DNA of 64,000 bases from Pseudisothecium myosuroides. Taxonomy: Eukaryota; Streptophyta; Bryopsida; Hypnales; Lembophyllaceae. The notes beneath the pieces were generated by a model that made no database searches, was not told the DNA's origin, and worked only from the letters and a program-made list of their open reading frames with translations. Position numbers and translations under genes: made by a program. Shown piece by piece: positions 25,309 to 38,079 of the stretch. Location of the stretch: positions 23,058,987-23,122,986 of the forward strand of contig OX637290.1 in the NCBI GenBank assembly GCA_951799445.1, in the 5' to 3' direction. Numbering within the stretch: position 1 is the stretch's first letter; each line of letters opens with the position of its first letter.

Positions 25309-26055
25309 AGCATCTCTACTAGGGCACGCCATGGTGCCATGCTAAGTGGTTTGGCGTGCCCAAAAGATTTCTTGCGACCCAGTAGTTGCAGCCTTTGCCA
25401 TTTGTCCACGTAGGCCACGCTACAAATTGCTCCCCACACTAGAAGCTACAGGGCCCTTACATTCTGACCTCCAACACACTAAGCTTGCAGAGCGGGAATT
25501 TGAATGGCGTTTGGGGGTCGATAAGCTGTGTTTTCATTGAGTTGTGCCTTGATTTGCCGAGAAAGGCCCTCAGTTTGCCCTTCGTTGGCGGGTGCTAGTG
25601 GGATCCCGGTAACTTGCAAGCCCCGTGCAAGCAAATGACACACTCCAAAGTTAGTTTGGTGTGCTAAGGTAGAAACACCCAATAGCGTCCTTGTACCTAA
25701 TCTTTGTTCCTAGATGGACATTAAACCGTCCCTAGACTTCCATTGAATGGTCTTTGACATGTGTCATAAAGTTTTCTCCTCTCTTCACTGTGATTGGATA
25801 AGTGCTGAATTTGTTAGAATTCAGATTTGGGTCCACCTACGGGACGGTTCCAGTGGTTTAGAGCACTGCAACTTTGAAAATTCATAGAAATACATGCCAA
25901 GTCCAAAAAATCTAATTTTTTTTGGAAATTAATGATTTTGTCTCACTAACGCCACAAAATAATTTTTTTTAAAATGGTGCCTCCAAGTATGTTGAATTCC
26001 TTATTTTGACGGTTTTGGGTACCTTAATGTGGCGTGTTACTAGTGGAGATGTCCT
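25309..26055. mobile_element. MITE with GCATCTCTACTAGGGCACGCC ends
   Basis: The left end GCATCTCTACTAGGGCACG (about 25310) is matched, inverted and with a few changes, by GGCGTGTTACTAGTGGAGAT (26031-26050). The GCATCTC/GAGATG tips link it to the element at 1154-1604. About 745 bp with no transposase; part of the interior also occurs at 12110-12290. Confidence 0.6.
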
Positions 26056-26566
26056 AAGGGGGTCATTCCTCCCTGACCAATGTTTTTTTAGGCGATAAAA
26101 AGACTAATAGCACCAAAAAATTATCTTCTGCACCAAGCCCTTAGAAAAATTTGGAGGTAAAAAAGTTTAAAAAGCCAGATCATGTAGATCTTGAATCACA
26201 CCCTCACAGCCACTACCTAGACAATGACTACTGGAATTTGCCACCATGTTGCCACCTGTGTAGATGTTGATTCAACAGCTTTTCATCCGCAATCGCCTAA
26301 AATATACCAAAGTTGGAGATATGGATATAGACTATAGCCACCATAATGCTTTTAGAATTTGGGATACAATCATTTGGCTACTTATTCTCTTAGTTCTTAT
26401 TTACTTGTCTTGTCTTCTTCTTTGTCCAACCCTCGTGGCTTGAATGTTTTTTTTCTCATTTTGCAAAAGAAAAACATATTTGGCTCTACCTATTTTGGTC
26501 TAGTTCAAAAGCTGAAATTACCAAAGATGTTCTTTAGTTTTTGTTCTGAAGCCATACAATTCACAC
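26056..26566. other. Intergenic, no gene seen
   Basis: AT-rich sequence; frames here have no recognised motif. Confidence 0.45.
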
Positions 26567-26898
26567 TAAGGTAGGAGGTCCTGAAATCGAACAAGCTCTA
26601 AAATCGCCCACCCTACCCAAATGTACACTGCTTATACATGTTGCTTTTTCATAGCCTTTAGGGATGTACAAACAATGTACATTTTAGGGGGTGGGCGATT
26701 TTAGAGCCCTATGCCACTTCAACTTCAAAATTTCATAACTAATTCTAGAAAGTTCCAAAAAATATGAAATTACTTGGGTTAGGTGCCAATTCCTCTTGTC
26801 TTTCAAGGAAAATTCACTGAAAAATATTTTGAGGCGTTTCACCTCCCCAAAATTCAGTTTCAGCTCTTAAATGAGCGATTTCAGGACCTCCTACCATA
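26567..26898. mobile_element. AGGTAGGAGG MITE with nested inverted repeats
   Basis: GGTAGGAGGTCCTGAAATCG (26570-26589) is matched perfectly, inverted, by 26876-26895. A second, inner inverted pair lies at about 26594-26625 and 26677-26707 (GCTCTAAAATCGCCCACC against GGTGGGCGATTTTAGAGC). The left flank is TA (TAAGG); the right flank ATA looks mutated. Related copies are at 51299-51555 and 13069-13400, with a solo left end at 52252. Confidence 0.8.
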
Positions 26899-26989
26899 AT
26901 TCCTAACTTAGAGCCAAATTTTGCACCAAAGAAAAATTTGAGAGTGCCTAACCTCAGTCACTTACTTTTCACCTGGAGCCCACATGCAG

Positions 26990-27147
26990 ATTCCCTTAAA
27001 ATCCCACTTGTGGGTCCTTTGTATAGTTTCTTTGTTGGTTTGGGTCTTGTCTGTGTGGTTTCAGTCTCCAGGGCTTTGCCCTCGGCTTTCCGCTGTTTGT
27101 TCTGGGTCTCTTCTTGGAATAAACTCCGGGTTTCAAAAAAAAAAATT
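26990..27147 (+). mobile_element. Possible retroposon 3' end with poly(A) tail
   Basis: AATAAA at 27118-27123 is followed after about 11 nt by an A-run (about 27135-27145), and a second A-run lies near 27159. The upstream 130 bp is C/T-rich and unlike its surroundings. This is the layout of a LINE or processed-transcript 3' end. No upstream reverse-transcriptase reading frame is present, so only a 5'-truncated tail is proposed. Confidence 0.4.
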
Positions 27148-27475
27148 CCCTTAGAATTGAAAAAAAAAAAACTGTCCCTGACCGCTATGGCACTACGTAA
27201 CTTACAGAGTCTACACGCATACAGCTACGCATTCTCTGAAGTGCCTGCCACTCGCATGTCACCAATTTCCAGTTCTGACACTGCGAGTTAATGAAATTGC
27301 ATTTAAAGCAAAGGAGTGCAGGCACGTCTGGCATAAGTTCCATGAAATTGGTAAAATTCTCAGTCATCCACCGCGCACTTCACTGCTCATTTGGTGCTCA
27401 TGCCTTCTTTCTTTCGTAGTTTGCTTCACATGGATATTTTGTCCATCTCTCTCATTCAATGAGCAAGATCTGAGG

Positions 27476-27877
27476 TAAGGGAGCCGACCCATTTCCAACC
27501 AGGCACCCATTTTCGATAAGCAGACTGTTCTTTTTCCCCTCAACAGGAGACTAACAGTCATTAATTGCGGCATGGTTTCCAACGCAGTTGTGGCGCATTA
27601 TGATTGGCTACAAGACTTTCAATATTGCAACCAACCCGTGGTGGATTTGCAACCAGCCCTTGGTCGGAAATAGGGAGGTCTACATAACGAGAATAGGTCA
27701 AATAGAATCTTCAGCAAAAAAATTCATAGTAATTATGTTTCGAGAAATAAAAATCTGAAAAATTATGGGAACCTTCCGAACTCTATTTCTATACGCAGAA
27801 AAATTCCTTCCTTGAAGAACCCCGCCTTGCAGATATGCGTAATTGCTTATTTGGTTGGAAACGGGTCGGCTCCCTTA
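27476..27877. mobile_element. TIR element TAAGGGAGCCGACCC
   Basis: The 25-bp arm 27476-27500 is matched, inverted with one mismatch, at 27853-27877 (core GGGAGCCGACCCRTTTCC). The element is 402 bp with no coding capacity. Reading the outermost TA as duplicated target makes it mariner-like; a TWA target is not excluded. Confidence 0.75.
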
Positions 27878-27991
27878 GGTTGACTGGAAACCAAGGCAAA
27901 TTTGTTTTACAACAATTATTAATAATCAATCTGGTCTAATATTTTAATCAACTAGGTGCTTAGCTTAGTTGAAGTGCATAATAAAGACTTT

Positions 27992-28225
27992 GTATAGGGC
28001 AATGCCCGAGGAGGAGGGGATTCTGCGAATTAAAATGCCAACGAGGAGGGCGGAGCCCGACGACGAGGGCAATTGGCCGGGGTAAACTACAAGCAAAAAA
28101 CGTCGAAGTTGGATGAAAACAATTGGATGAAAAATTGCAGTTGCATGGAAAATCCGTATTACCCGATTACACGTATTTGCCCGTGTAATTGAGCATTACA
28201 GCCTCGAACGAGCATTGCCCTATAC
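27992..28225. mobile_element. Small GC-rich TIR element GTATAGGGCAATGC
   Basis: GTATAGGGCAATGC (27992-28005) is inverted at 28212-28225. Inside lie a GAGGAGGG-rich stretch and a small hairpin ATTACACG..CGTGTAAT near 28160-28187. TA at both outer edges would fit a mariner-like target. 234 bp, non-coding. Confidence 0.6.
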
Positions 28226-28525
28226 GTTGCGCCCCAGAAGCCTCCTAGGAAATGAACAGCGTATATTCTGGGAGTGGTTTATGCTACCATGAACAAAAGT
28301 TGTTCTTGGTCAAAGTGGAATCCACAAATTTTCTAAACCGGTGACCTAATTCAAATGTCTTTATGTTGAACATTGTATGTAGAGCATCTATCTACTAGCT
28401 CAATTTAACTCTTGAATTCTTGAATTTTTGGACATTTTTGCTTATATATTTGTGTGTGGATATATTATTTACTTCAATGTCATGAAATTGGTCATACAAA
28501 AAAGTCATCTTTTAAATTACTTAAA

Positions 28526-28610
28526 TACTCCCTTTGTCTCAAAATAAAACCAGTGTTTCCTTTGTAAAACACAAAAGAAACATTGGTTTTATTTTGAGAC
28601 AGAGGGAGTA
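28526..28610. mobile_element. Minimal Stowaway MITE (81 bp) with TA duplication
   Basis: CTCCCTTTGTCTCAAAATAA at 28528 and its inverted partner ending TTTGAGACAGAGGGAG at 28608 form 32-bp arms with about three mismatches, separated by 17 nt, between TA dinucleotides at 28526-28527 and 28609-28610. The CTCCCT tip and TA target are diagnostic of Stowaway. It is almost all terminal repeat, so it folds into one hairpin. Confidence 0.92.
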
Positions 28611-31600
28611 TCACTTTGGATGGATGAATAAGAATTTATTTGGACAAAAGATTGCCTTTGTCCGTATGTTCATCGTCGTATAGAATTTGAATGTCGAAGA
28701 GCTTAGGGGTCAAGGTCAATTTTTGTCTGGAATGGTCAAAGTGGGAGGCTACGGACCAAGAGTGAGTGACTTTGTAACCGTACAGCATCATTCCACTCAA
28801 ATGCATGAGAATATTTGCAAGAATTTCCTATTTTGTTTTCTTTACATAAATTTCGAATTTATTTCAATGAATTCAAATACAGTACAATAAGTATCTGTTC
28901 TTGTAGCAGGCTACAAACCAACTAGAGCGTCCAAGTTCTGCCGTTATCAATACCAGCCCTCTTTTTTTTTCACTTTCTGAGAAAGTGCCAGGATGCCAAT
29001 CACTTAAAAATTTGGTGAAGCATTGTATTTCTACATTCATTTATCTTTTGGATAAAAAATCCTTTTCAATCATATTCATGTACTTTACATCCTAAAGTTG
29101 TTTTGGTTAGAACTAAAATATCTTCAGTAGATGTGGAATTATTAAGGATAGAGGAGCTGAAGTGAAAAAAATAATCTTACCAAATTGGAGGATGGATGTG
29201 CCAAAAATTAGAATGAACCATTGTTTATATTGCAAGAATTTAGAATATCATGATAGTGTATATGACATTGTTGACATCGACATATGAAAAATGTGCAAAT
29301 TCATGTTTTCTAGCAAACTCGTGAAAGATTTAGTTCAAGGACTTGAGAATTTGGTAGACATTGCTTTCATGATTTGTACAAAGAAATCATCATTGAAAAA
29401 TAAACCTTCAATGTGTGAAAATACATGCTTTATACAAGAAAAACTCAACATGGGCCTATACAAAATCTTTTATTCAAATTGACACAAGTTGAGTTGTGCT
29501 TCTTTCGTGACTCATCAACACTTATACAGAGGTAGTTGAAGCCAACATCAACAACAAAAGATGGAAAAAAGACTTGAAAAAACCCATAGTTGACCATTAT
29601 ATTTGAAAATACTAAAAATGTTGCTATACACAATATCATACACCGTATTTCTTTATGGCAACCTATTTCTTCTTAGAAAGTCACTAGAAAAAATCCCTTT
29701 TTGACATTAGTAGCAAACAAGCATGCTTTTTAAAACATGAGCACAAAGATGGGACTATGGCCATGGAAGATAGAATTCAATTGGATGTTCCAAATAACGT
29801 TTGGATCATTTGGATGTCACTGGTAGAACGAGTTGATGTCTTGTGCAATAATGATGTTCTAGGAGACATAAGAAAACATAGTCGCGTTCTTTACAACATC
29901 CAAGAAAACATGGAATTGCCTTGTTGGCAATGGATTTTGGTTTGACCTCAGGCTTGACTGCAAGTGAGTTAGTGAAAATGATTGTGGGCTAAGGCAAATC
30001 GTTGACCAAATGTGAAAAACATAGGAGAAGGACAGTCACATGACATCCTTTGTAAAAATGTTTATATGTCTCAAACAATGTCTAGATGTCTAGTACTCAA
30101 ATTTCCATCTTCAAATAATTCCATATTTTTTGTTTGACCATCGACGGAGAATGGATTTTAGTATAAAAATGACATCTCTATCCTTCGTTCTCACTAAATG
30201 TCAATGAAGTAATTACCTCATTTTGCTATCAAAAATCTTTTAATGGTAGATGGAAAATTCTTGCTAAATTTGACAATTTTTCTTGTTTATTTATTTTTAC
30301 TTGCTTTTAAATAAAAAAAAATTTGCCGATCCTGCCCTATAGGTATGGTATACAACAATTGATGTCATAGAAAACATCTAGACGTCTAATTTTATGTCAC
30401 TAAAAATAATATTAAAATTCTCCAACGACGTGAAAGTATGTTGAATAGGCATGCTACATCGTTCTTGTTGACAATTACCACTTCACTTTTCCCACTGCCA
30501 CGTCATGTGCCACATCATTCTGGGTTGCGTGAAAAAAATCCCCGTGGTATTGCCTGCCGGCATGGCGCTTACATGGAGGTGATATGGTTTCTACATGGCA
30601 CACTTTTGGCACCTTCTTAGACCATGCTTGTGCAAACGTCGCATTGAAAATAGAGTGTTTTTTTTTCAAATTTTTGCGTATTTTTGCCATGCCAATCTTG
30701 ACAAAAAAATTTGGACATCACTGAGGGGCATGCATTGTAATGAAAAAAACTTAAGTCCACATTAACTAACTTGCCACAAAAAACACAGGTTTCTTTATGT
30801 TCATTCCCCCCTTCCAAAACACCACCAATATTGTTCAAGACAAAGAAGGAATGCATCTTCTGCAATTCTTTCCACATAATTCCATGTATTATATGGAAAT
30901 TGGCAAGTACACATGTGTATAGACGCACGTATTTGTTGCATGCAATTGTATTTCCTAGATTGGATTGCTTCAATTCATGTTAATAAAGTAAATGACCTCC
31001 ATTTCCTAACTCACTTCAGATTCTTCTCAAATTATGAATTATTTATAGTTTTCATACTCTTGATACTAGTTTGTGGTTTCCTTTGGGACTTAAAGGGTTA
31101 ACCCTCAAAGGTAATGAGGACAAAAAGTGTAATGGATGACTTTCAAGAATACTATAAAAATGAAGAATGCATATATTGACCCAAAAATTGAATCATTTTT
31201 GGCAAAGAACATTAGTGATAGGATTAAAATGAAATTCCATAGTATTGTTTCTAATATCAACAATTTAAAAAAAATGTGAGAAGAAGAAGTCATAACTATG
31301 CCTTTAGGATAGATTTTTTCATTGCATTTTCAAGACCTTTGACATTTAAACGCCCTAAAGAACTAAAGAACCTATTTGGGATTTTTGAGAATTTGGAAAA
31401 GCTTTATTGACTTCAAATACCTAAAAGCTTTATTGACGATATGGTAAATGTTGAAAAACTCCATCTTTTAGAAGGTTTAGAAAAGCCTACATTTTGAAGT
31501 TTAGATACATTGAACTTGCAAGTGGTGAGGATATTCACTCTAATATTTTGGGAGGATGTACTTGAACAAGTTCCTAAAGGATCCTTCTTTTGGATTTGTT

Positions 31601-33780
31601 ACAAAATAAATACAAATAAAGATTTTAGCCTTACTTTGGATATTGAATTTTGAAGTAGTTTTGGACCTCTTAACATTGAAAATTTTTAGGGGTCAATCAA
31701 TCCCTAAACGTTCCCACATCCCAAATGTGGACGTGCCTTGGTCAAATTTACTTGTAATTTTCATAATACCTATTTATGGTTTTCATTTAAAGTTAGAAAA
31801 TGAATTTCTTTCCACTCCATTTTCTAAGTTTGGAAAAATAAAATAATTCAATCAGTTGTTGCAATTGGAAGCTCCATATACTAGAATCCAAATAACAAAA
31901 AATTGAATGTATTTCATTCACAATTCCTTCTTTAAAACTAATTTACTAGTTTATTTTTTTTAATAGTATTTTTCATTAATAGAAAAAATTATTTATTCAA
32001 ACATAAAAATTATCATAATTTTTTCCATCAGTTTTATAAAGGCTAAATTTATCTTGATAGTGCCATGATTTGAATGAAGATCTTCACTTTGGATGTAAAA
32101 AAATGAATCATTGAAAAGTTTTCATACTCTTCTTTGGGGCTACTTTTACCTCTTGGATAAATTTCAAATCATTTGGATTGTTTTTGTTACATTTACCAAT
32201 TTATTTTCACTAATTAGTTAAAAAATTATAAAGATTATAATTTATTACTGAAACTAACAAATATTTTTCACATTAATAGAGAATACATAGTTTCATATAA
32301 TAAAAATATTACATTGAAACTATAATGTAAATTAAAAAGGCTAAATTGAGCTTAAAAATGAAGTTTGATTACATGACAACATTTGAAACTAGTCCTTTAG
32401 GAGTTAAGGATTAAGGATAAGCTAATCTCAATGATAGGCTATCTTGCAATTTCAATTTTTAAAATTTTCACTTTAATCCCAAAGTTTCCATAAATTCTTA
32501 AACTAATTGTATTCAATTTTGCTTTGATTGATCTTTACACCGAATCGTCTTTCACTGCTAGAAACAGGAACTCTAATCAATAGGAGGCAAACTTGTGTAT
32601 GTTAATTCAATAAATTATTTTTTTTAATTTGGCAAAACAATGCAATGACAATTAATAGAGTATGCACACACATTGCATACCATTGTTCACCTCCTAACAT
32701 AAAAGTTGATATATCTCATTCCATCCGTAAGAATTTTTGCCAATTTAGCAATATTGTGATGTAGATTTTTTGAGGCAAATGAAAAATGAAAAGTTAAATG
32801 GTTTAGTGCATGTGAAGATAAGTTAACAAAAGTTTAGGTAAGCATATTCAACATGGTGGACTCTAATTGGAAAATCTAAATCTATAGCATCACGTAACTT
32901 TCATCATTTCTCACCACCTAATTCATTTCGCAACAAAGGTTTGAAGTTTTTCCTTGATGTTTAAGCTAAATGTTGTAGTTTTTGGCTTGAAGGTTTAGTA
33001 GGTTTTGAATGTTGTAGATAGATTTTCAGAGTCTCTTTTTCCTCTTTATCTACTTTGTTTTTTTTGTCTCAACATTTTGAACAACATGGTTTTGTTCCTT
33101 TTGGCACAATGTTTCAATAAATTTTTGTAACTAATGGCATAATGTTTTACTTTAATTTTGTAGATTGGTTGATAGATCTTTATTCTCATGCTACTACCCA
33201 TTCATACAATACACTTTAGAAATTTGTCTCTTATAGTTCAATGTTTCGACATTTTTTTACAATAATTACCTAGGTGTTTCAATACAATCTGGTAGAGCAT
33301 GTTGGTATACTATTGGTAATGTCTCTCTTTTACTTTCATTCTCCATCTCACTTTCCCTATATAATATGCACTTTGATTTTTGAGTTTAAATTCAATATTT
33401 GAGTAGAATTTTGTGGATTTTGTATGTTTTGCTAGTACCTTTGTTTTCTTGTCTATCACTTCACATTTATATTTTGTATGTGAATAATATTGGAGAAATA
33501 CAATATATGAATATTAATTTCTCAAGATATTCAGTTGAATATGCTTGTTCTTAAGAAAATATGCAATCCCAAACAAAACTTTTTTAGTATCAGTTTTGAA
33601 TCTACACAATTATATTTTTGCACTCTATCTATAGCAATGTATTAATCTTTCCATCTTTTCCAATGCCTTATATGTGTATGCAATCATGTTGGTTTAAAAC
33701 TGATATTTATGTATTGTATCTTTTCTAGTGAGTTATATTTTCATCAGCCTTCTATTATTTAAGTTGGAAGTTTGATGTAG
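28611..33780. other. 5-kb AT-rich intergenic DNA, no gene supported
   Basis: Only short frames without known motifs. A minus-strand frame at 30617-30973 has CVFC and a downstream H/C spacing faintly like a BED finger, but nothing around it supports a transposase. GGGTTAACCC near 31094 and CCTTTAGGAGTTAA near 32396 look like TTAA-family tips, yet the DNA between does not match the family. Confidence 0.45.
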
Positions 33781-33799
33781 GAAATTTGTGTCTCAAGGT

Positions 33800-34530
33800 T
33801 GTTTTTCACTCAGAGGCCGGGCCAATTTGTTGTGTCAGAGGCTAAGAATCCTCACTTGAGATTGGATAGAGCATTGAAAGTAGCTCCAAATCCTTTACAC
33901 CTAGATGCTGGGCCAATTTGGTGGAATGATTTTTTTAATTCAAAAAAGACATAATTTGACATGGCCCGAGCTCGTTGAATTGGGTGTAACAAAAATGAGA
34001 GGCACATTAGAAGGGATTTGGGCCCAAGAAAGGGCCGTTTCAGGCTTGTTCCCCAATCTGTCCCCATGCTGTGAACAATGATATGGACTATCAGAAAAAT
34101 ATATCAGGAACTCACCAAAACTTGTGGGAACTCGTGGCCCTTTAGAGGGCCCGAATTCTCTCTAACGATTCTTAGCCTCAGGGCCAATGTCAAATTTCAA
34201 TTAAATTTTTTTCCTTATAAAATATTATTTTTTTCAACAAATTACATTTGTTGGATTTTGTACAATTGGTCTCAAGGAGAATTGGCCCGGCCTCCAAGTG
34301 GTGTAAAGTGGCTATGGAAATTTCAGCCCCCTTCTCTTTCTTTTGTAGGTTTTATTCAATCGGTCCGACTTTTTGACCTCAAGGCCTTTACATATGGAAG
34401 AATTAGCCCCCATTATGATCTTATTTTAATGGATAGTTGAGGCCGGCCTCCAGCCCAAAAGGGGCTGAAATTTTGTGCAATCGGCTTGAAGGAGAATTGG
34501 TCTGGCCTCTAGGTTTAAAGCAGGCCTCAT
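33800..34530. repeat. Cluster of inverted GGCCGGGCCAATT motifs
   Basis: GAGGCCGGGCCAATTTG (about 33811) and ATGCTGGGCCAATTTGG (about 33905) face GAATTGGCCCGGCCTCC (about 34279) and GAATTGGTCTGGCCTCT (about 34493). One pair extends to TTTACACC..GGTGTAAA. This looks like a foldback or nested inverted-repeat element, but its outer limits and target duplication are not clear. Confidence 0.5.
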
Positions 34531-37171
34531 TCTCATCACTTATTTTTAAGTTGTTTGCCTATTATTTTTGCTTTGTTGTGTTATTTAATTTTATTTGAGT
34601 TTTCTTTGTCAAGAATTTGAAGATTTGATTAGGAATTTAGGACTTCATAGATTAAAAATTTGAAGATATAGGATTTTATATAATTAAAGACTTGTAGATT
34701 TAAATCTTGATAGATTTGCAGATTTAGAACTTCACAAATTTAGGAATTTACATATAATTTAAACTCAACACAAATATAGTTGTCTTTATAGAATGGAAAT
34801 TCTTCATTGATAAAAAATATTCTATAGATACAAAATTCTTCACTTGTACAAATTTTTACATGATTATATAAACTACTAATATATAACGGTGCATTTACAA
34901 TTTGTTACATTGTGGAAATCCTTCAAAATGTAGATTTCAAGTTTGTTTGGGGAATTATATTTTTTGAAATTGTACATTTGAAAATCTTTGACTATTGCAC
35001 ATTATAGAATTTTTTTACAAGAGACACTATACATTGTCATGTCAAATTTCAAAATATGATGTGGCATAAATTAACACAATTTTGTTATCCACTATCCAAA
35101 ATTGAGACGTACAAATCAACAAGACTTTTGAATATACATTTGTAATATTAGTTGTTGACTTAGACATCAAATTTTCTAATTATAGAATTTGTAGTGTTGG
35201 GATTCAATAGTGATTGTATAGGTGATGTTCAGGTGATGATACCTTAGATCAAATGCAAAAATGCATAAAAAAATGAGGATTTTGGAATTGTAGTTGTCTA
35301 CAAATTTTCATATGTTACTTGAAAATTCATTGCAATTTGAGGTAAAGGGTGGATATATTGTTTTTTTATAGACTAATGGGATTTTTGGAACAAACCAATC
35401 TTTGGTATACCTTAAATATTCCATTCTATTTCTAAATGGAAAATCAACCTTGGTCATATCCATAGATAGTGAGATGATCCTCCTAAAGTGTATATTTTTT
35501 CTAATGAATATTTAATTAACATTGCTAATCTCACACTCTTATATTTATTCTTGAAGTCACAATTGTGCACTTGCTAATAATCTTTAATTATTCTAGCATC
35601 ATAAAGGGTTTACTTATTGATACAAACAAGTTTGATTAATGTTTTTTTACAGAAGCTCATTGACAAACTTCACATGTTGCACATATATTCCCCGCCCCAC
35701 TTTTTTGAATGGCATGAAATATCCTTTAGATGGATTTGGCTTAGAAATTTGTTCCCTCATTCCAAATATAAATCTCTTTGGCAATCTTCACTTCTTTTTT
35801 GCCAACACTATTCTAAATCATTTTTGTAATTCTTCACTCATTATTCTACATACTCACTTTGATATTGATCTTCCTTATCTTTTATGAGCATCATTTGACA
35901 CTTCATTTCTTTTATACTACAACTTTTTTCCTTACAAGAATGTTGTTCTTCCATGACTTTTCACCAACATTCAAAATTTAATGTTTGCCAACATTGCTTT
36001 AGTAGTGTCCTACCTTCTCCTTGTTCTTCAATTATTGTGGTTGTCTTTTTTCAAGGTTTACATTCTTTATTCATTACTAGTAAAAATACATTGAACATTT
36101 TCTAGATAGGAAAGACTAAAAATTTGCTCTTCGATAGTTTAAGAATCATTCTTTTTAATATGACAACAAAATCCAAATTTGAGAATATAAATGTGAATAC
36201 TTCAAATCTTGAAAACTTTTGAATATAGCATACAAAAATGATCCCTATTTTTAGATTTTTGAATATTTGATTATTTAATATTTACACAAATACATAAGGC
36301 ACTTGAGTCTCGAATGACTATGTAAAAATATTTTAGGAATCATGAATATATAAATATGTGAAAGTGCTTGAAAATTAAAGTCTATATTATATTCTTTTTC
36401 CTTAAGCTGAGGAAAATTTTCATTGAATTTAGTTGATTTATCTTCATTGTAAGATTTTATTTTATATTCTTAATTGAGATTTGAATAATTTGTAAACAAA
36501 AAAAATATATAAACTTATTTACATGCGCATATCAGAGTTTGTATAAGAATATGAAACTTCAAATTTAAATCAGAGATTTTCTTGGTACTACAAAGGTTTA
36601 AAGTCCACATTTTATATTTTTAACTACAAATGTACCACCAAAATAAATTGCAAATCTTCATTGAATATGAAAAGTTGCTAAAAGCATTGCCATTGTAGTG
36701 GTTTGCTAAGTTACTATTGGAAATTGGAGAAGGAATAGGGACGAGGTTTTGGAAGTGGCAATAAAGGCTCGGGTGCTACAATGGCCTTGTTGTTAGGCAG
36801 GTAGGATGTTAATACACATAGAGATCATTCAAAGTCTATGTCCTCCATGTGTCTTCCCCTTGCTAAAGATAAATATAAAAATTACCTCTATTTTGTAATT
36901 TGCTTAGTGTCTTGCATTCTTCACCTCTCCTATTGTTATTCTCCAATACTAATGAATTTGAGGCCTCTAAATCCAAATTTTCAAATTTTATCATGGATGG
37001 CAAATAGAAAATTTATAATATTTTCCCTAGGGATAAAACATAGACTTGGAAAAACTACTTTAATGTCCTATGTTACTTAGGTAGAGGCCAACAAAAATTT
37101 CAGACTATGCGACTGATCCTTGTGCCACATACTTTGACCCTTTTCATCAGTGACCCCTTGACAACCAGTCC
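34531..37171. other. AT-rich intergenic with one family D copy
   Basis: No gene. 36830-37060 carries a family D copy (AATTTTCAAATTTTATCATG near 36975, border CCCTAGGGATAAAAC). Confidence 0.5.
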
Positions 37172-38079
37172 TTAACCCCTAAAGCCCAAGGCCTTTTTTT
37201 CTGCCAAAAAATACTCAAAACAACCATTTCTATAGCAAAGAGTAAAAAAATTTGAAAAATGTTTTTTTGCACATTTTACTGTAGGATCTTACACCTAACT
37301 AGTATAAAAATGTGTATAATTTTCTTTAGAATTATTCAATGCACAGATTGCAAGATATCTGCGTTTAAAGTGAAAAATACAAGTTTTTTAGCCCATGGTG
37401 AGACTAGATTTTTTGACTTCAAACATTTTCAACTTAAATTTTTTTGCACAACAGAGTTTTGAGCTTTAAATCTTTATAGTGAAGAATTGAGTTGAGAGTC
37501 TAGGGAAAAAAAAACCCCTCAAAAAACTTAATAATCATTCTTAAAAAAATTGTTAAGTAGAAGTAGGTACAAGATAGAAGGAAAATCTAAAATATTCATA
37601 TATTTTAGTTGGAATTAAAATGCACTAATCCCAATGGTGAAATTGTTCTAGCAAATAAACTAATCCATGCAAATATAAAATAAACTGAATCCTACAAGTT
37701 ATTTTTTTCAAGAAGTTGCCCTAATTGCCCGAAAAATAAGAATGTCCATACTTTCTCATTACAAATCCAAATGAAATGAATAAAAGCTTTCTAAATAGGC
37801 AAAAATATAATCTATGACAAAAATATATATAGAAAAACATTCAAATTTTTGCAATTTTTTTTGCTGCCTAGACTGCCCTTCGTCCCCTGTTTTGAGCTTA
37901 TTTGGTCATAACTGTTGTTCCCAGGCAATGATTGTGAAAAAAATTATATTCCCTCAAAGCTTATTAGTTTTTTAATCTTCAAAAAAAGTTTCAAAAAATC
38001 ATGACAAAAACTCAACCCATAGGTACCTGCCCGAAATCCCATTTGTCCTCCAAAGGGACAAAGGTCCTTTAGGGGTTCT
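37172..38079 (+). mobile_element. TTAA-family element, copy A6
   Basis: 908 bp from TTAACCCCTAAAGCCCAAGG to GGTCCTTTAGGGGTTCT. The right-hand TTAA has become TTCT, otherwise the layout is that of A3 and A7. Non-coding. Confidence 0.85.

Noticed and set aside
30617..30973. Minus-strand frame with CVFC and later Cys/His, resembling a BED finger
   Set aside because: Only one Cys pair with loosely spaced partners, no transposase core nearby, AT-rich low-complexity context.
31085..32412. GGGTTAACCC at about 31094 and CCTTTAGGAGTTAA at about 32396 as ends of further TTAA elements
   Set aside because: The DNA between and around them does not show the internal blocks shared by the eight accepted copies.
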